Shown: positions 43,037 to 52,238 of the stretch, piece by piece
Numbering within the stretch: position 1 is the stretch's first letter
Layout of the letters: the number at the start of each line of letters is the position of its first letter
Source of the DNA: Roseiarcus sp963770275
GTDB taxonomy: Bacteria; Pseudomonadota; Alphaproteobacteria; Rhizobiales; Beijerinckiaceae
Direction of reading: 5' to 3'
Assembly (NCBI GenBank): GCA_963770275.1
Contig: CAVYPD010000005.1
Coordinates: 1 to 64,000 of the forward strand
DNA length: 64,000 nt
Position numbers and translations under genes: made by a program
The notes under the pieces: generated by a model
Database searches by the model: none
Seen by the model: only the letters and a program-made list of their open reading frames with translations
Told to the model about the DNA's origin: nothing

Positions 43037-44935
43037 ATGAACTCGGCAAGCATCCCGAGAGCGAGCGGCCGGGGCATCGCGACCTGGGTCGTAAACCTGA
43101 GACTTGGGACCACGCCTCCCGGAGAGGCTTCGGGCCGCATCGGTCTCGCGCTCGTGGCGATCGGTCTGGTGGCCATATTTTCTATTCTTAACGCGTCGTT
43201 TTTCGCGATCGGGAACTTCATCACAATCGGCGTGAATTCAACGTCGATCCTGATCGCCGTGTTGGGTACTTCGGCATTGTTGATCGCGGGCTATGTGGAT
43301 CTCTCTATCGGCAGCATGATGGCCCTCATTGGGATCATCGTCGCCAAGGTCGCCGTGGTGACGCAAGAAACAACGCTGGCGATCGCGACCGGTCTCGGGC
43401 TGGGCTTTATTCTCGGCCTGATCAACGGGATTCTGGTGCGCAAGCTGAGCATCTCCCCGCTGATCGTGACGCTCGCCATGCTGGCCCTCTATGGCGGTCT
43501 CGCCTACGTCGTTAGCAGCGTCGCGATCTACGGTTTTCCACCAGCGCTGCTGGAACTCGGCCGGGGCAAGATTTGGGCAGTCCAATATACGGTTATTATT
43601 GCGGTCGCCGTGTTCGTTGTCGGCTCTTTCATACTTACCCGCACCGTGACTGGGCTCCGCCTCTACGCCATCGGCGGCGATCCCAGGGCGGCTGAACTCT
43701 GTGGGGTTCCGGTTGCCCGCACGGTCGTCTGGCTTTACGCCGTCAACGGTCTTCTGATTGGGCTCGTTGCAGTTCTGGTCGCCGGACGGCTCGGCAGTCT
43801 TACGCCAACGATAGGCCGTGGCTTCGAGTTGGACGTCTTGACCGCTGCAATCCTCGGCGGCGTGGCCTTCGCTGGAGGAGCAGGCCGCCCGCTCGGTATC
43901 GCAATCGGTGTGGCGACCATTGGCATCCTCAATGCTGGCCTCATCTTCATGGGCCTGCAATCGTGGTGGCAGTCTGTCGCTGTTGGCTGCATGCTGCTTC
44001 TCGCGCTCGCGGCGGATCAGGTTGCGATCGGCAGACGCGCCGCGCGCGCCCGCCACGCCCAGCCATCGTTCATCGCCCTCAACAGGGATTCGCCATCTGG
44101 CGCTTCGAACCCCGGCCTGGACAGCGCAGCGTACGGGGACACCTCGCATGCGCATCTCACCCCCGCCTTCTCGGTCACCGGCGCGAAGAAGTCCTACGGG
44201 GCGCTGATGGCGCTTGAAGAGGCGTCATTCACGGTAGGCAAGGGAGAGGTGGTTTGCCTTCTCGGTGACAACGGCGCCGGCAAGAGCACGCTGGTCAAGA
44301 TCATTTCCGGCGCAATTAAGCCCGACGCGGGCTCGATGATGCTGGAGGGGAGATCCGTGCATTTTCAGAGCCCCCAGGACGCCCGGGCGGCGGGTCTTGA
44401 GACCGTCTATCAGGACCTCGCGCTCTGCTCGAATCTCAGCGTTACCCACAACATGATGCTAGGTCGTGAGCATACCCGGCGTTGGCTTGGCTTCATTCCC
44501 GTTCGCGACGATCAAAGGGCAGCCGCGGAGTGCCTTGCGAAGCTCGCCACGCTCGGCGTTGCGCTCGGAGATAATAGCATCCTGGTGCGGTCCTTGTCGG
44601 GAGGTCAACGTCAATCCGTCGCGATTGCCCGCTCCCTTGCAGAGCAAGTGAAGTTAATCTGCCTTGACGAGCCTACCGCCTCACTTGGCGTGAAGCAGAC
44701 TGCTCAAGTGACGCGACTGATCCGATCTATCGCAGCGAGCGGGACGGGAGTGATTCTGGTCACACATGATCTGTCCACGGTGCGTGCGCTTGCCGACAGG
44801 ATTGTCGTCTTAAGTCTTGGACGCGTGGTATACGACGGTTCCCCTAGACATATTTCTGGTGACCAACTCTGGGGGCTTATGGCAAGCGGCACGCTCGCTC
44901 CTGCGGATGATAAGCAGTCTTTTGCAACTCAATAG
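43037..44935 (+). CDS. CUT2-type ABC transporter with permease and ATPase fused in one chain
   Basis: 632 residues. Residues about 35-335 are an RbsC-like permease with about nine membrane segments and the diagnostic AGYVDLSIGSMMALIGIIVA, YAIGGDPRAAELCGVP and AAILGGVAFAGGAGRPLG. Residues 340-378 are a hydrophilic linker (SPSGASNPGLDSAAYGDTSH). Residues 379-632 are one ATPase domain: Walker A GDNGAGKST (410-418), Q-loop YQDLALC, signature LSGGQRQSVAIA, Walker B LICLDEPTAS and switch LVTHD. CUT2 systems normally have a separate RbsA-type protein with two ATPase domains; here each chain has one, so the working unit is predicted to be a homodimer. No frame break is visible in the linker. Confidence 0.92.
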   Translation: MNSASIPRASGRGIATWVVNLRLGTTPPGEASGRIGLALVAIGLVAIFSILNASFFAIGNFITIGVNSTSILIAVLGTSALLIAGYVDLSIGSMMALIGIIVAKVAVVTQETTLAIATGLGLGFILGLINGILVRKLSISPLIVTLAMLALYGGLAYVVSSVAIYGFPPALLELGRGKIWAVQYTVIIAVAVFVVGSFILTRTVTGLRLYAIGGDPRAAELCGVPVARTVVWLYAVNGLLIGLVAVLVAGRLGSLTPTIGRGFELDVLTAAILGGVAFAGGAGRPLGIAIGVATIGILNAGLIFMGLQSWWQSVAVGCMLLLALAADQVAIGRRAARARHAQPSFIALNRDSPSGASNPGLDSAAYGDTSHAHLTPAFSVTGAKKSYGALMALEEASFTVGKGEVVCLLGDNGAGKSTLVKIISGAIKPDAGSMMLEGRSVHFQSPQDARAAGLETVYQDLALCSNLSVTHNMMLGREHTRRWLGFIPVRDDQRAAAECLAKLATLGVALGDNSILVRSLSGGQRQSVAIARSLAEQVKLICLDEPTASLGVKQTAQVTRLIRSIAASGTGVILVTHDLSTVRALADRIVVLSLGRVVYDGSPRHISGDQLWGLMASGTLAPADDKQSFATQ

Positions 44936-44999
44936 TGAACGCGGGGGCATAAGGTCTCCGTCAGACAAAATTTGGCCATTCCACCGAAGTGCGAGAACA

Positions 45000-45150
45000 T
45001 CAGGAAACGTGGGTCGACTGCTTGACCAGGACTTTTGCGCCGACCTGGACGCGATCGTAGAGGTCGATCACGTCGGCGTTGTCGAGACGAAAGCGTCCCG
45101 ACGAAACGGCGCGTCCGATCGTATCGGGCTGGTTTGGGCCGTGAAGGATG
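45000..45150 (-). pseudogene. Fragment of a duplicated L,D-transpeptidase gene
   Basis: About 150 bases nearly identical to the 3' end of the gene at 46758-47396: roughly 8 mismatches over the first 140 bases by eye. On the minus strand it encodes SSGRFRLDNADVIDLYDRVQ, then KVLVKQSTHVS and stop. The active-site Cys of SSGCFR is Arg here. Upstream sequence is unrelated, and the chrA start lies at the broken edge. Dead fragment left by a duplication. Confidence 0.85.
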
Positions 45151-46383
45151 ATCTTGGGACGACCGACCAAGCAAGAACCGGCACGATCTGAATCGGGTGT
45201 GGCGCGAGGTTCGGCGGGGGAGATTTTTCGCGTCTTTCTTAAGCTTGGGATGACGTCCTTTGGCGGGCCTGTCGCCCATCTCGGATATTTTCGCGCTGAG
45301 TTTGTCGAGCGCCGCCGCTGGCTAAGCGAGCGCGCCTATGTCGATCTGGTCGCCCTTTCGCAATTTATCCCCGGCCCCGCGTCGAGCCAAACCGGCTTCG
45401 GAATCGGCCTGGTTCGCGGCGGATATCTGGGCGGGCTCGCCGCATGGCTCGGGTTCACTCTGCCCTCGGCGCTGCTTATGCTTCTCTTCGCCCATGGCGC
45501 GGGGACCATCGCCGATGCGCCCTCCGGCGCGGGTCTGCTGCACGGCCTCAAGCTCGTTGCGGTCGCCATTGTCGCACAAGCTGTTTTCGGCATGGCGCGG
45601 AGCTTGTGCCCGGATAAGCCTCGCGCCGCGATTGCGCTTGCCGCCCTCGCGCTGCTGGCGTTCGTCCCCGGCTCGCTCGGTCAGGTCGCGGCCATCGCGC
45701 TCGGTGGCCTCGCGGGACTGGTGTTTTGTCGCGACGATCTCGACGGGGCCCCGGACAATATGCCAATGCCTGTTTCGCGAGCCGTGGGCATCGCCTGCCT
45801 GGCCGCGTTCTTCATCTTGCTCGCTTTGGCCTTCGTGCGCGTCCCGGCGGGGTTGCCGGCGTTGTTCAACGCGTTCTATCGCTCGGGCGGGCTGGTCTTC
45901 GGCGGCGGCCATGTGGTGCTGCCGCTTTTGCGCGACGCGGTCGTGACGCCTGGTTGGGTTTCCGACAATGCCTTCTTAGCCGGATATGGGGCGGCGCAAG
46001 CCGTGCCGGGGCCGCTGTTCACGTTCGCCGCTTATCTCGGGGCTGTCGCGGGAACCCCGCCGGGGGGCGTCCTCGGCGCGATCGTGGCGATCATTGCGAT
46101 ATTTCTGCCGGGCATTTTGGCGCTCATGGGCGTATTGCCCTTCTGGCATCAGTTGCGCGCGCAACCCAACGCTCAGGCGGCCATGCGCGGCATCAACGCC
46201 GCGGTCGTCGGGTTGCTGGCTTCGGCGCTCTACAACCCCGTGTGGGTGAGCGGGGTGGGTGAACCGGCGGATTTCGTGATTGTAGCGGTTGGATTCGGCC
46301 TGCTTACCGTCTGGCGCGCCCCGCCGCTGCTCGTCGTGCTGCTGTCTGCGGCTGCCGGAATGGCCTTGACGATAACGCGATAG
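45148..46383 (+). CDS. chrA: Chromate transporter
   Basis: 411 residues; inner-membrane CHR-family exporter of chromate. Two homologous halves: FLKLGMTSFGGPVAHLGYFR and LSQFIPGPASSQTGFGIGLV in the first, YRSGGLVFGGGHVVLPLLRD and GYGAAQAVPGPLFTFAAYLG in the second. About ten hydrophobic segments. ATG 45148 lies within the duplicated transpeptidase fragment; GTG 45199 (VARGSAGEIFRVFLKLG) is an alternative start closer to the conserved part. It is bracketed by a 140-base direct repeat, which suggests it arrived or was amplified as a unit. Confidence 0.93.
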   Translation: MILGRPTKQEPARSESGVARGSAGEIFRVFLKLGMTSFGGPVAHLGYFRAEFVERRRWLSERAYVDLVALSQFIPGPASSQTGFGIGLVRGGYLGGLAAWLGFTLPSALLMLLFAHGAGTIADAPSGAGLLHGLKLVAVAIVAQAVFGMARSLCPDKPRAAIALAALALLAFVPGSLGQVAAIALGGLAGLVFCRDDLDGAPDNMPMPVSRAVGIACLAAFFILLALAFVRVPAGLPALFNAFYRSGGLVFGGGHVVLPLLRDAVVTPGWVSDNAFLAGYGAAQAVPGPLFTFAAYLGAVAGTPPGGVLGAIVAIIAIFLPGILALMGVLPFWHQLRAQPNAQAAMRGINAAVVGLLASALYNPVWVSGVGEPADFVIVAVGFGLLTVWRAPPLLVVLLSAAAGMALTITR

Positions 46384-46757
46384 CCCGACTGCATCCCTTT
46401 CCAGCGCCTCGCTGATCGCTGATACAATTCTATTCCCACCGCTATTTGCGCTGCCTTTTGGTTGAACGCACCTTCCATGCGCGCGTTTGCTTTGAGCTGT
46501 CCCGGTCGGCGCTCCGCAATTGCCCGCCGCGGTCGGCGCGTCTCGATCGCCCGTCTGATTGAGGTGTTGGCGGCTGCGTCAAGTCGCCTGCGCGACAGAC
46601 TCCCGCCGGCTCTGTTTACCCGCTACCAGCGCGACGCGCTCTGGGGGACCGCAAGCGGTTGCAGCCCACATGAGGGGCGCGATGGGCTGGGCCCGGCTCC
46701 CACACTGAGCGGCTACTGGCGCGAGCTCGCGATTGAGTTTTGACCCTGGAGCGCGCG
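46384..46757. other. Gene-free stretch holding repeat copy B
   Basis: About 370 bases directly after chrA. The first third is the diverged repeat at 46399-46515. A 93-residue frame (46462-46743) is Arg-rich and unsupported. No promoter or terminator stands out. Confidence 0.5.
46399..46515. repeat. About 105-base diverged repeat, copy B
   Basis: Partner of 35522-35625 in the same orientation; begins TTCCAGCGCCTCGCTGATCG 16 bases after the chrA stop and ends CCCGGTCGGCG. The best-kept blocks are CCAGCGCCT, ATACAA-TCTATTC, CTTTTGG-TGAAC and ACCTTCCATG. Confidence 0.6.
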
Positions 46758-47396
46758 TCAGGAAACGTGGGTCGACTGCTTGACGAGGACTTTTGCGCCG
46801 ACCTGGACGCGATTGTAGAGGTCGATCACGTCGGCGTTGTCGAGACGAAAGCATCCCGACGAAACAGCGTGTCCGATCGTCTCCGGCTGGTTTGTGCCGT
46901 GGATGCGGAAAACGGTGTGACCGAGATAGAGGGCTCGCGCTCCGAGCGGATTGCCCGGACCGCCCGCCATGAACCGGGGCAGATAGGGCTGGCGTCCGAT
47001 CATCTCCGCCGGCACGCGCCAGTCCGGCCACTCCTGTTTCTGGGACACCCGCTCGACGCCCGACCATTGAAAACCAATGCGTCCGACGCCGATGCCGTAG
47101 CGGATGGCCTTATCGTTCGGCTGCACGAGATAGAGATAGCGTTCGCCCGTATCGACGATGATTGTTCCGGGCGCCTCGCTCGTATGGAAAGGCACGATCT
47201 GCCGGGTCTCGGCGTCGGCCGGCCGCTCCTCGTCCGAGGAAGGTGCGAGGGCGGTTTGGTCCTCGGCGTTCGCCCCGTCCTCTGTGTTCACAGCGACCTG
47301 TTGGGCCACTGCAGGGGCGCCGAAATTGGTGAATGCGAGCACGGCGATCGCACCAGCCAGCGCTCCACGCAACACAAAACGCGATGTCGACATCAT
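46758..47396 (-). CDS. YkuD-domain L,D-transpeptidase
   Basis: About 212 residues from ATG 47394-47396 (MMSTSRFVLRGALAGAIAVL), GGGAGAA upstream. Signal peptide to about residue 31. After a Glu/Ala/Asp-rich linker the YkuD domain reads PGTIIVDTGERYLYLVQPND, YGIGVGRIGFQWSG, PEMIGRQPYLPRFMAGGP-like substrate loop, TVFRIHGTNQPETIGHAVSS and the active site GHAVSSGCFRLDNADVIDLY (His and Cys). It forms 3-3 cross-links or attaches proteins to peptidoglycan in the periplasm. Its 3' end is partly duplicated at 45000-45150. Confidence 0.93.
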   Translation of the reverse strand: MMSTSRFVLRGALAGAIAVLAFTNFGAPAVAQQVAVNTEDGANAEDQTALAPSSDEERPADAETRQIVPFHTSEAPGTIIVDTGERYLYLVQPNDKAIRYGIGVGRIGFQWSGVERVSQKQEWPDWRVPAEMIGRQPYLPRFMAGGPGNPLGARALYLGHTVFRIHGTNQPETIGHAVSSGCFRLDNADVIDLYNRVQVGAKVLVKQSTHVS

Positions 47397-47689
47397 CGAA
47401 TTCTCCCGCCCGCTCAACGGCTTCGGCGCTCGCCAGCGCCGTCCCTCCAACGACGCGGCGCTTGAAGATGTTCCATGTCCCTTTGGTCACGCGTTCGTGT
47501 GCTGACCGCCAGCGTCGCCGCCCTCGTCTCGAGCGCAAAGCTTTCAGGTCGGACGCGAAGGATCGGGAGCGCCCTGATCGTCGACGCTAATGGCCGCGCG
47601 CGACCTTGCGGGCAATAGGGTCGGAGAAAGCGCCGCCGAACCATCCCGTGCTATGAAGATCGTTCAATTCACTCATGGGAGGATAAGCC

Positions 47690-48689
47690 ATGAAAAACCG
47701 CCAGTGGCTGCTCGCGCGCCGTCCGGAGGGAGCGATCAAGGACAGCGACTTCAATTTCGTCGAGACCGAGGCGCCGATTCCGGGCGAGGGCCAGGTGCTC
47801 GTGCGCAACACCATGCTGTCCTGCGACCCGACGCAGCGGGGCTGGATCGCCTTCGACACGTATTTGCCGGCGGTGAAGATCGGCGAGGTCGTCCGGTCGA
47901 TAGGCGCGGGGCGGATTGTCGCGTCGAACAATCCCGATTTCGCGGTCGGCGACATCGTGGCCGGCCTTGTCGGCTGGCAGGACCATGTCGTCATGAACCC
48001 CAAGGGCCAACTCAACAAGCTGCCGCCTGGGACGCCGCTGGAACTCGCGATGAGCGTGTTCGGCGCGACCGGAATCACCGCCTATTTCGGTCTCCTCGAC
48101 GTAGGCCGGCCGGTCGCGGGCGAAACCGTCGTCGTGTCCGGCGCGGCCGGCGCGACGGGCTCGGTCGTTGGGCAGATCGCCAAGATCAAAGGCTGCCGCG
48201 TTGTCGGCATCGCGGGCGGGCCGGAGAAATGCCGCTGGCTGACGGAAGAGGCCGGCTTCGATGCGGCGATCGACTATAAGTCGGAGGACGTTCCGGCGCG
48301 GCTGAAGGAACTTTGTCCCAAGGGCGTCGACATCTTCTTCGACAATGTCGGCGGCGACATCCTCGATGCGGCGCTGGCGCGGCTCGCGATGCGAGGGCGC
48401 GTCGTGCTCTGCGGCGGGATCGCGAACTACAACGCGACAGAACCGGCGCCGGGACCGAAGAACTACATGAACCTGGTCCGCCAGCGTGGGCGAATGGAGG
48501 GCTTCATCGTGCTCGACTACTTTCCGCGCGCCGCGCGAGGCGATCGGCGCACTCGCCGGCTGGGTGCAGTCGGGAAAGATCAAGACCAAAGTCGACGTGC
48601 AGCACGGCCTTGAGAACGCGCCGGCGACGCTGCGGCGGCTGTTCGAAGGCCGCAACGACGGCAAGCAGCTCCTGCGCATCGCGGAGTAA
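47690..48689 (+). CDS. NADP-dependent MDR-family oxidoreductase (CurA/leukotriene B4 dehydrogenase-like), one frame break
   Basis: Start ATG 47690 (MKNRQWLLARRPEGAIKDSD), GGGAGG upstream. Zinc-free medium-chain reductase: MLSCDPTQRGWIAFDTYLPA, VVSGAAGATGSVVGQIAKIK (cofactor motif), GVDIFFDNVGGDILDAALAR and GRVVLCGGIANYNA. Near 48530 the frame shifts and ends GALAGWVQSGKIKTKVDVQH, then GRNDGKQLLRIAE at 48689. About 333 residues. Family members reduce alpha,beta-unsaturated ketones and aldehydes with NADPH. Confidence 0.9.
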
Positions 48690-48747
48690 GCGGAGACTTT
48701 CGGCATCCCGGGTCGCCGTCACGTTAAGCGGACATCCGCACGACGCA

Positions 48748-48763
48748 GGCGTCCTTGGACGCC
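48748..48763. terminator. Hairpin after the MDR oxidoreductase gene
   Basis: GGCGTCC-TT-GGACGCC, a perfect 7-bp stem 59 bases beyond the stop codon. No U run follows, so intrinsic termination is uncertain. Confidence 0.35.
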
Positions 48764-48972
48764 GCTTATGATCCAATGCGAACGACGATTGCGAAACATT
48801 CGCCGGCAGCGGGCCGGGCGCCAAGCGAGAGATTTCATCATAATTCTTTAGATAATTCCGGGGGTTGCTCGCTTGCTGAAACGAGGCAAGTTGTTTCATC
48901 CAAGCGCGAGTTCGGCCAAAGATTGTTGCTGCCAACAATTGCCGGATGGAGCGCAGCTCCCAGGGAGGAAAC

Positions 48973-50597
48973 ATGCAGTTCGCCGCCTTTCGCCGCCTGA
49001 AAAACTCCAACTGTTGGCCGCTGGGGTGGCCATCAGCGCTCTGGTTGCGGGCGCAAGCGCCGCTCAGGCCGCCGAGTGCGGCGATCTCGCCGGCAAGGTT
49101 TTCGGTCCAGCGACAATCACAGCCGCGACCAGTGTGTCGCCGCCTTCAAGTCTTCTCGGCAGAGATCCTCCGACTCCCGTGGCGATCAAGGCGACGTTCT
49201 GCCGCGTGCAGGGCGTGATCAAACCGTCCGCCGATTCCGACATCAAATTCGAGGTCTGGCTTCCGCCGGAAAGCTCCTGGAACGGTCGGTATGGCGCGAT
49301 CGGCAATGGCGGCTTCGCCGGCTCCCTCATTCTTCCCGCGATGGCGTCGAGAGTCGCGGAGGGGTATGCCGTCTCGGGCACCGACACCGGCCATCCGGGC
49401 GGCTCGCTCGATGCGGCCTGGGCGCTTGGCCACCCCGAAAAGATCACGGATTTCGGCTGGCGCGGCATCCATGAAACCGCGGATGCTTCCAAATCGGTGA
49501 TCGGCGCCTATTACGGCAAGGCGGCCAGCAAATCCTATTTTGCGGGCTGCTCGGACGGCGGTCGCGAGGCGCTGATGGCCGCCCAGCGGTTCCCCAAGGA
49601 TTTCGACGGCATTGTCGCGGGCGCGCCGGCGAATTCCTGGACAAACCTGATGACCAACGCCGCGTCCACAATGCGCGCGTTGAACAAACCTGGCGCCTGG
49701 CTGTCGCCGGATGAGCTTGCGCTTGTGAGCGAGGCCGCTCAGCGCGCATGCCCGAGCGCAGATGGTTATCTGGACGATCCGGGCTCTTGTCGCTTCGATC
49801 CTTCGACGCTCGTTTGCAAGTCTGGGCAGAATGAGCGCTGCCTCACGGAAGCCAAGCTCGACGGCCTGAAGGCGATCTACGCCGGCACGAAGGACGCCAA
49901 TGGCAAGCTCCTCAATCGCGGCTATCCGGTCGGAGGCGAAGCCGGAGCCGCCGCGTGGAGCCTCTGGATCACTGGAACGGGTCCGGGCCAGACGAAAGGG
50001 AGCCTCATGAACGGCTTCTCTTCCGGCTATTTCGCCAACATGGTTTTCGATAAGGCGGACTGGGGACCGGCCGACGGAACTGTCGCTGGCGACTGGTCTG
50101 CGTCGCAGAAGACGGGCGAGGCGCTTGACGCCGTCAACACCGATCTCAGCGCCTTCAAGGCCGCCGGAGGCAAGCTCATCCAGTATCACGGCTGGAGCGA
50201 CGCAGCGATCCCGGCGACGAGCTCGGTGGACTATTATACCGCCGTGGCCGATCGCATGGGCGGTGTGGACCAAGTCAAGCCTTTCTACCGTCTGTTCTTG
50301 GCGCCGGGCATGATGCATTGCGGGCTCGGGCCGGGGCCCAGCGCGGTCGGCGGCGTGTTCGGTCTACCGTCGCCGGATCATGATCCGAAGCATGACGTCC
50401 TCGCAGCGCTTGCCCAGTGGGTGGAGAAGGGGGAGGCTCCGGAAACGCTGATCGCGACCCGCTACAAAGACGACGACCCCAATAAGGGCGTTGCAGCGCA
50501 GCGTCCGTGGTGCGTCTATCCCGCGGTCGCGCGCTTCTCGGGAAAAGGCGAGCATAGCGACGCAGCGAATTTCACCTGTGCGGCGCCGAAGGAGTAG
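48973..50597 (+). CDS. Tannase/feruloyl esterase-family secreted hydrolase
   Basis: About 540 residues. GGAGG at 48963 and ATG 48973 give the likely start (MQFAAFRRLK); the signal peptide then continues in the frame KLQLLAAGVAISALVAGASA, which needs one indel in the A-run near 49003. The rest is intact: ECGDLAGKVFGPATI, VWLPPESSWNGRYGAIGNGG, FAGCSDGGREALMAAQRFPK with the nucleophilic Ser in CSDGG, GLKAIYAGTKDANGK, LIQYHGWSDAAIPATSSVDY (Asp) and APGMMHCGLGPGPSAVG (His), plus the Cys pair that flanks the active site in this family. Secreted esterase of phenolic or aromatic esters; exact substrate unknown. A longer start at 48873 lacks a ribosome site. Confidence 0.9.
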
Positions 50598-50613
50598 ACG
50601 CGCCTGAGCATTT

Positions 50614-51792
50614 TTGGTGACCCCGCACCAGAACACCCTGGACCAGAACACCCTGGTCGACGAAATGACGAAGTGGCGGCGAGATCTTCACGCCCATCCT
50701 GAGTTCGGATTCGAGGAGCGCCGAACTGCCGCTTTTGTCGCTGCGAAGTTGCGCGAATTCGGGCTGGACGAGGTCGTCGAGGGCGTCGGTGGCACCGGGG
50801 TGGTCGGAACTCTGCGCAAGGGGAGCGGCAACCGGGCGATCGCGCTCCGGGCCGACATGGATGCGCTGAGAATCAACGAAGAAGGGGGCGCTCCGTACCG
50901 CTCCGCGGCGCCCGGCACGATGCATGCCTGCGGCCACGACGGCCACACGGCCATGCTGCTCGGCGCCGCCAAACTTCTCGCCGCCGAAGGTGGCTTCGAC
51001 GGAACCGTGCGCTTCGTGTTCCAGCCGGCCGAGGAATGGGGCAAGGGGGCGCTCGCCATGATCGAGGACGGTCTCCTTAAGCGCTTTCCCTTCGACGAGA
51101 TCTACGGCCTACACAACATGCCTGGGCTGCCGATTGGCCATTTTCAGACCCGACAGGGGGGCCTTATGTCCGCCGAAGACAATTTCGAGATCGTCCTCGA
51201 GGGCGTGGGCGGCCATGCGGCGCGGCCGCATTGGGGGCGCGAGGTGTTGGTCGCGGCTTGCGCGCTCGTCATGGACCTCCAGACGATCGTTTCGCGCCGA
51301 CTGAGCCCGACCGATGTCGCCGTCGTCTCCGTCACCGAACTGCTCACGAACGGGACGCGCAATGTTCTGCCGGGTCTCGCCCGTATCCTTGGCGACGTCC
51401 GGAGCTTCAGCCCTCAGGTCAGCGCCGCGATCGAAACCGAGATGCGTCGGATCGCGGACGGCATCGCACTGGTCTACGCGTGCAAGGCCAGCGTGTCCTA
51501 CAGCCGCGAATTCGTGCCGCTCCTCAACGACCCGTCTTTGACAAACGAGGCCATGACGGCCGCCGCCACAGTCTTCCCACCGGGAGCGGTCGAGACTGCG
51601 GCGGAGCCGATGACCGCCTCCGAAGACTTCGCGCGATTTCTGGAACATGTTCCGGGATGCTTCGCATTCATTGGAAACGGCGAGGGATCAAAGCCCCTGC
51701 ACAACCCATTCTACGACTTCGCGGACGCTGCGCTCATCCACGGCGCTCGATTTCATGGCGCAATCGTCAGGCAACGCCTGCCGATTGTTTGA
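50614..51792 (+). CDS. M20-family amidohydrolase (aminoacylase/hippurate hydrolase type)
   Basis: 392 residues starting at TTG 50614 or GTG 50617, 16 bases after the esterase stop, so probably in one operon. A 15-base tandem duplication at 50629-50658 encodes the N-terminal QNTLDQNTL. Metal-site blocks: IALRADMDALRINEEGGAPY, HACGHDGHTAMLLGAAKL and FQPAEEWGKGALAMI; the lid domain has GVGGHAARPHWGREVL; then TNGTRNVLPGLARILGDVRS and the C-terminal TASEDFARFLEHVPGCF. Hydrolyses N-acyl amino acids. Pairing with an aromatic esterase suggests breakdown of conjugated aromatics (inferred). Confidence 0.92.
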   Translation: MVTPHQNTLDQNTLVDEMTKWRRDLHAHPEFGFEERRTAAFVAAKLREFGLDEVVEGVGGTGVVGTLRKGSGNRAIALRADMDALRINEEGGAPYRSAAPGTMHACGHDGHTAMLLGAAKLLAAEGGFDGTVRFVFQPAEEWGKGALAMIEDGLLKRFPFDEIYGLHNMPGLPIGHFQTRQGGLMSAEDNFEIVLEGVGGHAARPHWGREVLVAACALVMDLQTIVSRRLSPTDVAVVSVTELLTNGTRNVLPGLARILGDVRSFSPQVSAAIETEMRRIADGIALVYACKASVSYSREFVPLLNDPSLTNEAMTAAATVFPPGAVETAAEPMTASEDFARFLEHVPGCFAFIGNGEGSKPLHNPFYDFADAALIHGARFHGAIVRQRLPIV

Positions 51793-52238
51793 GTCTGAAT
51801 TTACCTGCCCATCCCACCCGAACAAAATGTCGCCAGACGTCGTGGCTGGGCACGCCCGGATGCACCCGTTCACCACGTCGTCCGCAAATGAAAGTGATTG
51901 CGACTCGCGCAGGCGGCGGTCCTGCGCCGCGTGAGCGCTTCGGCGAAGCGACCGCGCAGTCGAGCACACCACCGGGGAAGCGGCGAGCCGCCGTGCGCGG
52001 CGTAACGCGCAGCCATGGTGGAAGAGACGATTACGTTGCGGCCGAGCTTGGACGCGATGACGAATTGCTTGGCGGTCTAGGACCTCAAGGACAGCGGGTA
52101 TCAGGATTGGTCGTTACGCTTCGTCGCTGGAAGGTTTGCCACTTTAACGCCCGGCAGCCGCGCGCCGATGGCCACCCCGCTTGACGATAATGGAAAATGC
52201 TGCGTGGATTCATCACGCACGGGCGACGGAGCAAAACG
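51793..52238. other. Gene-free stretch between amidohydrolase and Gly-rich gene
   Basis: About 445 bases. The minus strand at 51960-52075 could read TAKQFVIASKLGRNVIVSS-like sequence, but with no start or continuation. No repeat or hairpin stands out. The promoter of the Gly-rich gene should lie in the last 150 bases. Confidence 0.4.
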
